Both the position numbers and the translations under genes were made by a program. From JALJPB01 sp034111045 (GTDB taxonomy: Bacteria; Pseudomonadota; Gammaproteobacteria; Enterobacterales; Alteromonadaceae): a DNA stretch of 64,000 bases. The notes beneath the pieces were generated by a model. The model had not been told where the DNA came from. It ran no database searches and worked only from the letters and a program-made list of their open reading frames with translations. Positions 25,294 through 35,041 of this stretch are shown here, in pieces (position 1 is the stretch's first letter; each line of letters opens with the position of its first letter). The stretch spans positions 1 through 64,000 of the forward strand of contig JAWUYA010000034.1 in NCBI GenBank assembly GCA_034111045.1, written 5' to 3'.

Positions 25294-27849
25294 TTAGAAG
25301 TTATAAGTTGCTTTTACGTAGTAGAAACCACCATTAAAGCCAAATGGAGAGGTTTCATAATATTGACCACCCCAGTTGTTATTTGGGATACCTTGGTCAG
25401 CAGGAATGTTAATCTTGGTTGCTTCTTGGTCAAGTAAGTTTTGCGCACCAAGTGATACAGTGAATGAATCATTGATGAAGTAGCTTACTTCAGCATCAAG
25501 TGTGACTGCTGCATCGCCAGTATTAACGGTTGCATCATAATCAACGTGAACACCTTGGTATTCGCCATAGTAGTTAGCACGAAGTAAGAAGCTCATTGCA
25601 TCGTAGCTTTGCGCCCAAGTCATAGTTGCACGGTGATTGGGTAAATCGTTTTCTAAACGAGATACTTTAAAGTCACCTGTGATGGCTGAGAACTTGTCAA
25701 CTTCAGTTTTGTTGTAGTTATACGCTAAACTAAAGGCGGCATCGCCATTAAACAAGTCAGTCGAGTAGTTACCAATAACATCAACACCTGTTGTTGTGGT
25801 GTCAAAATCATTAGTAAAGAAGCTCGCTTGTGAGATTGAGTCAACATTGGCTACACCAGCGGCTTTTAAGGCAACTTTATCTGCATCTGTTAACGTTTTC
25901 TTCTCTGATTGAGAAATACGGTCTGTCACTTCTATGTTATAAGCATCAATGGTTACAAATATATCACCGATATTCCAAACAGCACCTAAGGTATAACTTT
26001 GTGAACTCTCTGGTGATAATTCGGTTGCGCCAAGCTGTATAGCAATAGGGTTAGTTGGTGGCAATAATGCTGAGTCAACTAATACACCGCTAGATAATGA
26101 CGTTTGTACGTTAGCGTAGTTCGCTTGACCAACGGTTGGTGCACGGAAACCTGTGCTAATTGAACCACGTAATGAGAAATCATCAGTAACTTTATATTGG
26201 CCAGTAAGCTTGTAGTTAGTATCATTACCAAAGGTACTATAGTCTTCGAAACGAACAGCCGTACCTATCAATAAATCTTGGGTAACTTGTGCTTCGACAT
26301 CAACATAAACTGCTGAGTTTTGACGAGAAAAAACACCAGCCGCTAGTGGTTTAAAACCAGGGAAACCATTTGAACCAATACCAAAACCTTGGTCAGTGAA
26401 TGGACCTGCAGTAAACGAGGCAACATCGCCCGCCGTTACTTCAAACGACTCGGTATGCCATTCATAACCACCGGCAACCATTAATGAGTCAAACATCTCA
26501 ACGTCGATGTCTTTATTGAAATCCATGTTAAAGGTTTTTTCTAATTGGGTGTGTTTACCTGGTTCAAAATCACGTGGAGTGTCAGCGCCTAATGAAGCAT
26601 TTAAGGTGTTATAAATGACATAACTAGAGGTGTTACGACCTACAGAGCCACTAAAGTCATACATAACGCCGTTATCAAATTCACCTTTGGTACCGACAGT
26701 AAGTGAAGTATCAACGATATTACCACCAAAATTAGGGGTGAAACCGCCTGGTATCATTTCGTTGAACGAGAAGCAGTTATCGTTATTAGCAACTTCTGCG
26801 ATGTAATCTGCTTGTCCTAAGACGTTACCACTAGTAACAGGAACATCGACACACGTTCTCTCAGCACCTTCAGACTGCGCAATATCGGCAATTAGTATAG
26901 AATCACCACCATCGCCTGAATATACACCACCACGAGTATGCGGGTTACGGAAGTAGAAACCACCGCGCACATCACGCTCAGAGAAGTTACCAAACATGTA
27001 AGCTTCGTTATCATCGCCTAAGTCTAAACCTAAGTTAGCAAAAATAGTAATATCATCACTCACTTCTGGAGAGCCCCAGATTTGCGCCAAGTCTGACACA
27101 GCAGTGTTACCGGCAGCAATTAGGCCAGCAGCATCTGGACGTTGGACACTGCGGCTAGTTGCATCAGCGTTTTTATATTGGAAACTAAGGTTAACAAAAC
27201 CGTCTTTAGTTAACGGCATACCAACGTTACCTGACACTTCCATGGTATCGCCGTCACCTTCGTAATAAGAACCGTAACGAGCCGTTAAAGAGCCACCGTC
27301 AGCATCGTCTTTTAAAACAAAGTTCATTACACCGGCAATAGCATCAGAGCCATATTGTGCAGCAGCACCATCACGAAGTACTTCGACTTGTTTTAACGCA
27401 GAGCTGGGGATAACTGAAATATCAGGTCCTTGAGCGCCATCGTTAATACCACCACCTAGTAAAGCAATAACAGAGGCACGATGACGACGCTTGCCGTTCA
27501 CTAAAATCAAGGTACTGTCTGATGATAAACCACGTAAGTTAGCAGGTTTAACTAAACTTGCGGCATCAGAGATAGGGTTAGTGTGTACGTTTAACGATGG
27601 CACACTGCCTTTTAATAATTCAAGCATGTCGGTGTTGCCGCCGCGTGACAACTCTTCACCACCAATTAAATCAATTGGTACTGGTGAGTCATTTACTGAA
27701 CGTGGTGCACCACGTGAACCAACAACAACAATTTTTTCGATATTCTTGTCTGCTTTAACGGCATCGCCTTCAGCAGCATAAACAGATACGGTACCAAGTG
27801 CCATGCTTACAGCAAGTGCTAAGGTTCCTGTACGGAATGTATTTGACAT
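25294..27849 (-). CDS. TonB-dependent outer membrane receptor
   Basis: Outer membrane active transporter, energised by TonB-ExbBD, for a large nutrient such as a siderophore, oligosaccharide or peptide. The chain has 851 residues. A signal peptide of about 26 residues ends VYAAEG. A plug domain lies at about 45-180 (NLRGLSSDSTLILVNGKRR; VEVLRDGAAAQYGSDAIAGV). The barrel ends in the terminal phenylalanine signal VKATYNF. Two cysteines sit in an extracellular loop near 325-350. The NGKRRHRAS and GGGINDGAQGPD plug segments are typical of the large Alteromonadales receptors for organic nutrients rather than classic siderophore receptors. There is no partner gene, so the substrate is unknown. Confidence 0.92.
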   Translation of the reverse strand: MSNTFRTGTLALAVSMALGTVSVYAAEGDAVKADKNIEKIVVVGSRGAPRSVNDSPVPIDLIGGEELSRGGNTDMLELLKGSVPSLNVHTNPISDAASLVKPANLRGLSSDSTLILVNGKRRHRASVIALLGGGINDGAQGPDISVIPSSALKQVEVLRDGAAAQYGSDAIAGVMNFVLKDDADGGSLTARYGSYYEGDGDTMEVSGNVGMPLTKDGFVNLSFQYKNADATSRSVQRPDAAGLIAAGNTAVSDLAQIWGSPEVSDDITIFANLGLDLGDDNEAYMFGNFSERDVRGGFYFRNPHTRGGVYSGDGGDSILIADIAQSEGAERTCVDVPVTSGNVLGQADYIAEVANNDNCFSFNEMIPGGFTPNFGGNIVDTSLTVGTKGEFDNGVMYDFSGSVGRNTSSYVIYNTLNASLGADTPRDFEPGKHTQLEKTFNMDFNKDIDVEMFDSLMVAGGYEWHTESFEVTAGDVASFTAGPFTDQGFGIGSNGFPGFKPLAAGVFSRQNSAVYVDVEAQVTQDLLIGTAVRFEDYSTFGNDTNYKLTGQYKVTDDFSLRGSISTGFRAPTVGQANYANVQTSLSSGVLVDSALLPPTNPIAIQLGATELSPESSQSYTLGAVWNIGDIFVTIDAYNIEVTDRISQSEKKTLTDADKVALKAAGVANVDSISQASFFTNDFDTTTTGVDVIGNYSTDLFNGDAAFSLAYNYNKTEVDKFSAITGDFKVSRLENDLPNHRATMTWAQSYDAMSFLLRANYYGEYQGVHVDYDATVNTGDAAVTLDAEVSYFINDSFTVSLGAQNLLDQEATKINIPADQGIPNNNWGGQYYETSPFGFNGGFYYVKATYNF

Positions 27850-28737
27850 GTTATTTCCTTCCCAATGTTTTTGACTAGTTTTTTATAATTATCTATTTTT
27901 TATTCAATTTGTTACTTTATCGCTTAGTCGTTTTATTTTAGTGTGAAATAACAACTAAAAACAACTCAGCGAATTCTTTATAGAACAGCTAATTTTTCAT
28001 TACAAGGGGGGGCTAGTTAATTTTTGACAAGTATTTATGTTTTTTAAGTAAAAAAATACTGACTACGAAGGTTTGCTGAACAGTATATCAACAACACCAA
28101 GAGAGCTAAGTCTCTATATGCTTAGACTTTAGCTGAAACTCAAAAAGTAATGTGCGAATAGATTCGTAATAAGGAATTAAAAATCGGCTAGAAATGTAAT
28201 GATAAATAAGTTCAAAAAAAATTTACTTTTTTTTCGGGAAGGCTAACCAAAAACAACAAAACCCGAAAAAAATACCTAACATTAACACTTAAATAACAGT
28301 GCATACAATATAAAAATGGTGATTTATCTACTATTTAGGGTCAAAAAAGCGATTAATATAGCTCAACCAAACAAAATTAATGAATATTTATTCTTATAAG
28401 GTGAATTTTTACCCTTGTGATGTGGCGTTATTGATAGGTCAACACATACTTACCTTAATGATGAACGTATGCCGGTAAAATTTTATATAGCACCCATCAT
28501 TTATTGCAAGCAATATTATAAAGGTAGTCTCTTCACTTATTTGAAAGGTATTTTTACCTCCTTTATTATTTTATACCGCATTACTAATACAGCATTAATA
28601 TAAATAAAGAAGTGATAAAAAAATGGTTTATATAAAAGTTACCTAGCAAATGCTAACGTTACTTGACTCACGCAGCTTACAAAGCTGACTAATTACACTG
28701 CTAACAGAATAAAGCAATACACTGGTATATATGCAAG
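27850..28737. other. Long AT-rich intergenic stretch between receptor and murI
   Basis: This is an 888-bp divergent spacer. I found no convincing gene. A 44-codon frame on the plus strand (28469-28603, starting MPVKFYIAPII) is hydrophobic but lacks a ribosome site. An 11-bp inverted repeat, TTTTTTTCGGG (28228-28238) with CCCGAAAAAAA (28262-28272), encloses a 23-nt loop. CAGCTT-ACA-AAGCTG lies near 28673. Promoters for both flanking genes must lie here, and a small RNA cannot be excluded. Confidence 0.4.
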
Positions 28738-29556
28738 ATGAACGACATAAATAACAATGGTGATTGCCGTCCTATTGGCATCTTTGACTCTGGTGTGGGG
28801 GGGTTATCTATTGCCAAAGCTATCGCCAACAAACTTCCTAATGAAAACCTTATTTATGTTGCTGATACTCTGCACAGCCCTTATGGTAATAAGTCGATAG
28901 ATTTTATTCAATCTAGGGTTAATGACATCAGTATGCTTTTATTTGCACAGTCAGCAAAAGCCTTAGTGGTTGCTTGTAATACAGCAACTGTAAACGCCAT
29001 AGATCAATTAAGAAAGAGCATTAATATTCCTATTATTGGAGTAGAGCCTGCAATAAAACCAGCAGCCAAACAAAGTATCACAAAAAATATTGGTATTTTG
29101 GTTACACAAGCAACTGCTGAAAACTATCGATTTCAACGTCTTGTAGAACTACATAAAAATGATGTTCAAGTGCATATACAGGCGTGTCCTGGTTTAGTCG
29201 AGTTGATCGAAAAAAATAAATTACACACGCAAGAGTGTGAGCTGCTTTTAACACAATTTTTGACCACTTTACTCAGCAAAAACGTTGATACTTTAGTCTT
29301 AGGCTGTACTCATTACCCTTTTTTAATTGAAAAAATACAAGGTATTGTTGGGACTACAGTCACTATTGTGGAAACGGCTATTCCCGTTACTTTGCAACTA
29401 CAACGAACACTGACAGAGCAAAACAGCCTTAATTTGAGTCAAACACCCGGAGATTATTGTTTTTTAAGTTCACAAGTCAATCCGCAACAACAGCAACTTT
29501 TCAGTGATTTATGGTTACAGCCACTAAAACTTAAATCCTTAGTAAACCTTGAGTGA
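28738..29556 (+). CDS. murI: Glutamate racemase
   Basis: Cofactor-independent racemase making D-glutamate for peptidoglycan in the cytoplasm. The chain has 272 residues. Motifs are IGIFDSGVGGLS (Asp17-Ser18), the first catalytic Cys80 in ACNTATVNAI, and the second, Cys190, in LGCTHYPFL. The ATG at 28738 has only a weak upstream purine stretch. It is monocistronic, with its own 3' spacer holding the metK control region. There is no neighbouring cell wall gene. Confidence 0.95.
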   Translation: MNDINNNGDCRPIGIFDSGVGGLSIAKAIANKLPNENLIYVADTLHSPYGNKSIDFIQSRVNDISMLLFAQSAKALVVACNTATVNAIDQLRKSINIPIIGVEPAIKPAAKQSITKNIGILVTQATAENYRFQRLVELHKNDVQVHIQACPGLVELIEKNKLHTQECELLLTQFLTTLLSKNVDTLVLGCTHYPFLIEKIQGIVGTTVTIVETAIPVTLQLQRTLTEQNSLNLSQTPGDYCFLSSQVNPQQQQLFSDLWLQPLKLKSLVNLE

Positions 29557-29659
29557 ATTTTTTAGAACTCCCTGTACAACATCCTTAATATTAATCGGTT
29601 ATATCAAGAAATGATTTTTTACTAAGTTTGATATTACTCAAATCAAACACCACAATTTA

Positions 29660-29683
29660 AGACGTTTAGACATCTAGGCGTAA
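29660..29683. promoter_or_regulatory. Tandem MetJ boxes upstream of metK
   Basis: Three 8-bp units lie head to tail: AGACGTTT, AGACATCT and AGGCGTAA, against the MetJ consensus AGACGTCT (7, 7 and 5 matches of 8). Two good adjacent boxes are the minimum MetJ operator. They lie about 130 bp before metK, consistent with repression by MetJ with S-adenosylmethionine. Confidence 0.8.
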
Positions 29684-29749
29684 ATAAAGCTAGAAAGAAC
29701 AGATTTAACAGCGTACAATTGCCTCATATTTTTACTATTGTTGATGGTT

Positions 29750-29769
29750 AACTGTTTGATTAAACAGTT
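29750..29769. promoter_or_regulatory. Palindrome in the metK leader
   Basis: An 8-bp perfect inverted repeat, AACTGTTT-GATT-AAACAGTT, lies 43 bp before the metK start and downstream of the MetJ boxes. As RNA it would form a short AT-rich hairpin. It has no T tract. Its role is unknown. Confidence 0.4.
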
Positions 29770-29811
29770 TAATTCAAACTAAATTTTGTTATTAAATAGA
29801 AATGAGATCGT

Positions 29812-30999
29812 ATGTCTAGACACTTCTTTACTTCAGAATCAGTTTCTGAAGGCCACCCAGATAAAATTGCCGATCAAATTTCTGATGCGGTCCTCGATGC
29901 TATTATTGCCCAAGACAAACATGCTCGTGTTGCTTGTGAAACGATGATAAAAACAGGTGTAGCAATCATCTCTGGTGAAGTATCAACAACAGCATGGGTC
30001 GATTTAGAAAAAATTACCCGTAATGTTATCAGTAATATTGGCTATACCTCCTCTGATGTCGGCTTTGATGGTGAAACTTGTGGCATCATGAATTTAATTG
30101 GTCAACAATCACCTGAAATCGCCCAAGGTGTTGACAGAGTTAAGCCCGAAGATCAAGGTGCAGGTGATCAAGGTTTAATGTTTGGTTATGCCACCAATGA
30201 AACTGAAACCTTAATGCCTGCACCACTTTTTTATTCTCATCGCCTAGTAGAGCGTCAAGCTGAAGCGCGTAAATCAGGTATATTGCCTTGGTTACGTCCT
30301 GATGCTAAATCACAAGTGACCTTCATTTATGAAGATAACAAACCAGTCGCTATTGATACCGTTGTATTATCTACTCAGCATAACCCTGAGATCAAACAAA
30401 AAGACTTGGTTGATGCGGTAATGGAAAACATTATTAGGCATGTGCTACCGGCTCATTTATTAACGAGTGAGACCAAATATCACATCAACCCAACGGGGCG
30501 TTTTGTTATTGGCGGCCCTGTTGGAGATTGTGGTTTAACTGGTCGTAAAATTATTGTTGATACCTATGGCGGCATGGCGCGTCACGGGGGAGGGGCTTTT
30601 TCTGGTAAAGATCCATCAAAAGTAGACCGCAGTGCCGCTTATGCGGGTCGTTATGTCGCAAAAAATATTGTTGCTGCGGGCCTTGCCGACCGCTGTGAAA
30701 TCCAAATATCTTACGCCATCGGTGTTGCAGAGCCAACATCAATATCTATCGATACCTTTGGAACCGGTAAAATTGAAGAAGATAAACTGGTTGATTTAGT
30801 GCGTGAGCATTTTGATCTCCGTCCCTATGGCATAACGAAAATGTTAGACCTACTTCACCCTATGTATCAACAAACCGCGGCTTACGGGCACTTTGGTCGG
30901 GAACCTTTTGAAATGACTGTAGGTGATGATACCTTTACGGCTTTTAGTTGGGAAAAAACCGACAAAGCCGAAGACTTGCGTCAGGCCGCTGGTTTGTAA
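29812..30999 (+). CDS. metK: S-adenosylmethionine synthase
   Basis: Forms S-adenosylmethionine from methionine and ATP. The chain has 395 residues. Motifs are the N-terminal GHPDKIADQISDAVLDAI, the flexible-loop region after GAGDQGLMFGYATNET, and the P-loop-like GGGAFSGKDPSKVDRSAAY. The C-terminus is intact, ending RQAAGL. The upstream MetJ boxes show it belongs to the methionine regulon. It is followed by a strong terminator and is monocistronic. Confidence 0.97.
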   Translation: MSRHFFTSESVSEGHPDKIADQISDAVLDAIIAQDKHARVACETMIKTGVAIISGEVSTTAWVDLEKITRNVISNIGYTSSDVGFDGETCGIMNLIGQQSPEIAQGVDRVKPEDQGAGDQGLMFGYATNETETLMPAPLFYSHRLVERQAEARKSGILPWLRPDAKSQVTFIYEDNKPVAIDTVVLSTQHNPEIKQKDLVDAVMENIIRHVLPAHLLTSETKYHINPTGRFVIGGPVGDCGLTGRKIIVDTYGGMARHGGGAFSGKDPSKVDRSAAYAGRYVAKNIVAAGLADRCEIQISYAIGVAEPTSISIDTFGTGKIEEDKLVDLVREHFDLRPYGITKMLDLLHPMYQQTAAYGHFGREPFEMTVGDDTFTAFSWEKTDKAEDLRQAAGL

Positions 31000-31023
31000 T
31001 GGTATAAGCGAATAAATCACTTT

Positions 31024-31048
31024 AAAAACCTCCTGTCGGAGGTTTTTT
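31024..31048 (+). terminator. Terminator after metK
   Basis: A 10-bp perfect stem, AAAAACCTCC (31024-31033) with GGAGGTTTTT (31038-31047), closes a TGTC tetraloop and is followed by T. It is 25 bp after the metK stop. Confidence 0.92.
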
Positions 31049-31144
31049 ATCCTTAAAATAAACCCTTTCTTGTATTGAAATTTGATCAATCACCCCTATC
31101 TTGTATTGATAGAGATAAAAATAAAATCATCATCAGGTAGCTCA

Positions 31145-31906
31145 ATGTCCAATCCTAGAATTTATCAACATACCGATTTTTCAATTGGACAAACTTATGG
31201 TTTAAGTGACGATGCCTTTGGTCATACGGTAAGGGTTCTCCGTCTTAAAGAAGGCGATGCCATAACAGTGTTTAATGGTTTTATGAACGATGGAAACTAT
31301 GGCGAGTATCAAGGGGTGTTAGTTAATATCAGTAAAAAACATGCTGAGGTTTTAATTAATCACTATCGAATAGTAAAGGCTGAGTCTCCGCTTAATCTTC
31401 ACCTTGGCCAAGGCATCTCTCGTGGCGACCGTATGGACTTTACCTTGCAAAAATCTGTTGAATTAGGCGTGAATACTATTACCCCTCTCTTCACTGAACG
31501 TTGCGGAGTCAAACTAAATAATGACCGCTTGATAAAAAAACACGATCAATGGCAAAAAATAGTCATTAGTGCTTGTGAGCAAAGTGGTCGGTGTACTGTC
31601 CCTACTGTCAATCCTCCCATCAGTTTACAAGACTGGTTAGCTCAGCCAACCAAGGCCTTAAAAATTAACCTGCATCCAAAAGCTAATCACTCCATTATGA
31701 ATTTGCCGGTCTCGGAAAATAATCAACAACAAATTAACGTTCGCTTATTAATTGGTCCTGAAGGTGGCTTGTCTGACCAAGAAATTAAACAAGCTAACGA
31801 TGCCGCTTGTATTGATGTATTGTTAGGGCCACGAATATTACGCACAGAAACTGCAGCATTAACAGCAATAACAGCATTACAGTGCAGATTTGGTGATTTG
31901 ACCTAA
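31145..31906 (+). CDS. rsmE: 16S rRNA m3U1498 methyltransferase
   Basis: SPOUT-class enzyme that methylates N3 of U1498 in 16S rRNA using S-adenosylmethionine. The chain has 253 residues from ATG 31145, which has CAGGTAG about 7 nt upstream and gives the usual start MSNPRIYQH. The frame reaches back to a TTG at 31082 without support. The N-terminal PUA-like part includes HTVRVLRLKEGD. The SPOUT knot includes LLIGPEGGLSDQEI and LGPRILRTETAAL. It heads the conserved run rsmE-gshB-yqgE-ruvX. Confidence 0.93.
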   Translation: MSNPRIYQHTDFSIGQTYGLSDDAFGHTVRVLRLKEGDAITVFNGFMNDGNYGEYQGVLVNISKKHAEVLINHYRIVKAESPLNLHLGQGISRGDRMDFTLQKSVELGVNTITPLFTERCGVKLNNDRLIKKHDQWQKIVISACEQSGRCTVPTVNPPISLQDWLAQPTKALKINLHPKANHSIMNLPVSENNQQQINVRLLIGPEGGLSDQEIKQANDAACIDVLLGPRILRTETAALTAITALQCRFGDLT

Positions 31907-31962
31907 TCTTTATCACTTTTAAAATAAATCACATTAGAAATTGTTAAATAACAGGACAAAAG

Positions 31963-32919
31963 ATGACAGCTAAAACAATAAAACTTGGCATAGTAATGGA
32001 TCCCATTAAAGACGTTAATGTTAAAAAAGATTCGTCAATGGCGATGTTATTTGAAGCACAAAAACGCGGCTACGAACTTTATTATATGGAAATGGGTGAT
32101 TTATATCTTGAGCAAGGTGTTTGCCGTGCAACTACGCACAAAATAAAAGTTTTTGATGATACAAATTACTGGTATGAGCTTGACGAGGTCCAAGAGATCA
32201 ACGTGAGTGATTTAGATGTAGTATTAATGCGAAAAGATCCTCCCTTTGATACTGAATTTATTTATGCAACCTACATGCTTGAGCGTGCTGAACTTGAAGG
32301 CACATTAATCGTCAATAAACCACAAAGTCTTAGAGACTGTAATGAAAAATTATTTACCGCGTGGTTTGCTGATTTAACACCAAAAACGCTAGTAACACGA
32401 AGCAGCAAGCGGATTCGAGATTTTCATGCGCAAGAAAAAGACATTATTATCAAACCACTTGATGGCATGGGTGGAGCTTCTATCTTTAGAATAGGACCAA
32501 AGGATGACAATATTGGCGTGATCATTGAAACCTTAACAGAGCATGGTAGTCAATACGCCATGGTACAAGAATACCTACCTAAGATTGTAGACGGCGACAA
32601 ACGTATTCTCATCGTTAATGGAGAGCCTATGCCATACTGCTTAGCTCGCATTCCGGCTAAAGGTGAAACTCGTGGTAATTTAGCGGCAGGTGGCCGTGGA
32701 GCGGCACAACCACTGAGCGCCAGTGATAAGTTTATCGCTGAAAAAATAGCCCCTGAGCTTAAAAAACGTGGCTTATTTTTTGTCGGTTTAGATGTGATTG
32801 GTGATAAGGTTACAGAAATAAATGTGACTAGCCCAACATGTATTCGTGAAATAGAAGCCGCCTATCCAATTAATATCAGCGGTAAATTAATGGATGCCAT
32901 TGAAGCAAACATTCGATAG
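31963..32919 (+). CDS. gshB: Glutathione synthetase
   Basis: ATP-grasp ligase joining gamma-glutamylcysteine and glycine, the last step of glutathione synthesis. The chain has 318 residues. Visible family blocks are MRKDPPFDTEFIYAT, the ATP-grasp lysine and glycine loop IIKPLDGMGGASIFRI, the LAAGGRGAAQPLSA segment, and the C-terminal INVTSPTCIREIE metal/ATP site. AGGA lies before the ATG. It has 56 bp after rsmE and 55 bp before yqgE, probably one transcript. Confidence 0.96.
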   Translation: MTAKTIKLGIVMDPIKDVNVKKDSSMAMLFEAQKRGYELYYMEMGDLYLEQGVCRATTHKIKVFDDTNYWYELDEVQEINVSDLDVVLMRKDPPFDTEFIYATYMLERAELEGTLIVNKPQSLRDCNEKLFTAWFADLTPKTLVTRSSKRIRDFHAQEKDIIIKPLDGMGGASIFRIGPKDDNIGVIIETLTEHGSQYAMVQEYLPKIVDGDKRILIVNGEPMPYCLARIPAKGETRGNLAAGGRGAAQPLSASDKFIAEKIAPELKKRGLFFVGLDVIGDKVTEINVTSPTCIREIEAAYPINISGKLMDAIEANIR

Positions 32920-32974
32920 TTATTATACTCGTATTACTTACTAATATTAGCCCGATTATCTAAAAGGAATCAAT

Positions 32975-33556
32975 ATGAATAGTTTAGAAAATCAATTGCT
33001 TATTGCTATGCCCACCTTAGCTGATTCTTACTTTAATAAAACGGTAACTTATATTTGTGAACACAATGATGAAGGGGCAATGGGGGTAATTATTAATTTA
33101 CCCGTTAACCTCAGCCTCAATGAACTATTGACTCAACTCGAAGAAGAAAAAGACAAGGGTCATGCAGAGGAGTCAAATATCTATACCGATAAACTAGAGC
33201 AACCTGTTCTCTCAGGTGGACCTTTAGCTCGTGAAAGAGGATTTGTTTTACACAGCCCTCAAAGCGGCTGGAGTAGTTCATTGTCTTTAAGTGATGATAT
33301 TATGATTACCACTTCAAAAGATATCTTACTCTCCTTAGGCACTAAAGAAGCACCTGAGTGCTACATTGTCACTCTCGGTTATGCTGGCTGGGGACCCGGT
33401 CAACTTGAAGAAGAGTTAATATCAAATTCTTGGCTAACCACAGCCGCTGATGCTGATATTTTATTTAATACCCCTTTAGAGCAACGGTGGAAGAAAGCAA
33501 CCGAGAAACTCGGTATAGATATCGCGCATTTGTCCTCAGATGTTGGACATGCCTAA
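32975..33556 (+). CDS. yqgE: YqgE/AlgH family protein (UPF0301)
   Basis: Conserved protein of 193 residues whose biochemical role is not settled; relatives are called AlgH in Pseudomonas. Signature stretches are LLIAMPTLADSYFNKTVTYICEHNDEG-type N-terminus, GVIINLPV, LSGGPLARERGFVLH and LGYAGWGPGQLEEEL. An AAAGGAA site lies before the ATG. The constant position between gshB and ruvX is the strongest contextual support. Confidence 0.92.
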   Translation: MNSLENQLLIAMPTLADSYFNKTVTYICEHNDEGAMGVIINLPVNLSLNELLTQLEEEKDKGHAEESNIYTDKLEQPVLSGGPLARERGFVLHSPQSGWSSSLSLSDDIMITTSKDILLSLGTKEAPECYIVTLGYAGWGPGQLEEELISNSWLTTAADADILFNTPLEQRWKKATEKLGIDIAHLSSDVGHA

Positions 33557-33605
33557 CAGCAACTAATCATTATGCTTTTTTAATGCATATAAAATAGGAA
33601 ATACT

Positions 33606-34040
33606 TTGTCACAACTCATTGGTCAACGTACCGTTATAGGCTTCGATTTTGGTAAAAAATATATTGGTGTTGCGGTTGGTCAAGAAATCACAGGCAGTGC
33701 TTCGCCATTAGGTTCGATTAAAGCGAAAGATGGTATACCTAATTGGGACGCTCTCGGTGATTATTTAACACAGTGGCAACCTGATATTATTATTGTTGGC
33801 TTACCACTTAATATGGATGGTAGTGAACAACAACTTACCCATGACGCCAAAAAATTTGGAAAGCGTATAGCAGGGCGTTATGGACTCACCGTAGAATTCC
33901 AAGACGAACGTTTAACCACTGTCGATGCTAAAGAAAGACTTTTTGCTCAAGGTGGCTACCGTAATTTAAAAAAAGACAATATTGATGCTGAGTCTGCAGC
34001 GCTAATTATTGAAAGCTTTTTTGAAGCCAGATATAATTAA
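33606..34040 (+). CDS. ruvX: YqgF/RuvX, pre-16S rRNA nuclease (Holliday-junction-resolvase fold)
   Basis: RNase H-like fold nuclease that trims the 5' end of pre-16S rRNA; earlier called a Holliday junction resolvase. The chain has 144 residues. The first catalytic Asp is in IGFDFGKKYIGVAVG, then GLPLNMDGSEQ, the Glu/Asp in FQDERLTTVDA, and the C-terminal Asp in KDNIDAESAALIIE. The start is a TTG at 33606 with AGGA 6 nt upstream, which matches the family N-terminus; no internal ATG fits. It follows yqgE by 49 bp. Confidence 0.92.
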   Translation: MSQLIGQRTVIGFDFGKKYIGVAVGQEITGSASPLGSIKAKDGIPNWDALGDYLTQWQPDIIIVGLPLNMDGSEQQLTHDAKKFGKRIAGRYGLTVEFQDERLTTVDAKERLFAQGGYRNLKKDNIDAESAALIIESFFEARYN

Positions 34041-34057
34041 CGTATTTAACATACCTG

Positions 34058-35008
34058 ATGAATATTCAAGTTCAACACGCCCTAACCATTATCAGCCCTT
34101 TGGTATTAGTGGCATTACTAGGGTTTATTTGCACTAAAAGCAAGTGGCTGAAACGATCGCAACTCGACGCGCTCAGCCAATTTACTTTTTATATATCCAT
34201 ACCTGCTTTTTTGTTTGTTCAAATGTCCAACGCCGACTTATCAAAGCATGTCAGTTTTTCTTTATTAGCTGCATTTTATTTGCCTGTGCTACTTAGCTAT
34301 GCCATTGCATGGTTGGCCAATTATTTTTTTCATACTCAGTTGAACAAACAATATTCCGCATCTGCAGTTTATGCGCTTAGTGTTAGTTATTCGAATACTA
34401 TCATAGTCGGTTTACCTATTTTACTTGCCGCATTTGGCGAGCAAGTTGTTGGTATAGTATTTCTGATTGTCACTTTTCATAGCGCAATATTATTTTCTTT
34501 GACGAGCGCACTTTCTTTTCATCAACAAGGTCCTCATTGGCAAAAATTTAGAGGACAACGCTTTATCAAGCAAACCTTTAATAATCCGGTCATTGTCAGT
34601 ATTTTATTAGGGTTAGTGTTTAATTTATTAGCAGTAGACTTTCCTCCGATGATCACTAGTACCTTAACGCTGCTAGGTCACCCTGCAATCCCGCTGGCTT
34701 TATTTATTCTTGGTGCCTCTATGACTTTTTATCAGGTAAGAAAGGAAATAAAATTTATTACTTTAGCGACTCTTTTAAAGTTATTGCTATTGCCAAGTTT
34801 GGTTTTTGTTGGCGCTCATTATATTTTTGCCCTGGAGTCAATGGTGACAACCGTATTGGTCATATTAAGTGCATCTCCAACAGGAGTTAACGCCTACTTA
34901 ATAGCAAAAAGCCAAGGATATCACCAAGAAACAGTTGCAGGCACTGTCGTAGTCTCAACCTTAGTGTCTATTGTCACTTTGCCTTTTTGGCTTTGGTTTT
35001 TAAGTTAG
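34058..35008 (+). CDS. AEC-family membrane transporter
   Basis: Auxin-efflux-carrier-family permease of 316 residues with about ten membrane helices in two inverted halves. Family cues are the N-terminal ISPLVLVALLGFICTK, FTFYISIPAFLFVQMS, SNTIIVGLPILLAAFGEQVV, and the C-terminal ASPTGVNAYLIAKSQGYHQE. Such carriers move small organic anions such as malonate or malate, but the substrate cannot be told. It starts 17 bp after ruvX, so it probably rides on the same transcript, and it converges with pilU. Confidence 0.85.
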   Translation: MNIQVQHALTIISPLVLVALLGFICTKSKWLKRSQLDALSQFTFYISIPAFLFVQMSNADLSKHVSFSLLAAFYLPVLLSYAIAWLANYFFHTQLNKQYSASAVYALSVSYSNTIIVGLPILLAAFGEQVVGIVFLIVTFHSAILFSLTSALSFHQQGPHWQKFRGQRFIKQTFNNPVIVSILLGLVFNLLAVDFPPMITSTLTLLGHPAIPLALFILGASMTFYQVRKEIKFITLATLLKLLLLPSLVFVGAHYIFALESMVTTVLVILSASPTGVNAYLIAKSQGYHQETVAGTVVVSTLVSIVTLPFWLWFLS

Positions 35009-35041
35009 CGCGATGGCTACTAAACTAAAAATATAAAAGCG

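Noticed and set aside
28469..28603. 44-codon hydrophobic frame in the receptor-murI spacer
   Set aside because: It has no ribosome site and lies in very AT-rich DNA where such frames arise by chance, so it is mentioned only in the spacer entry.
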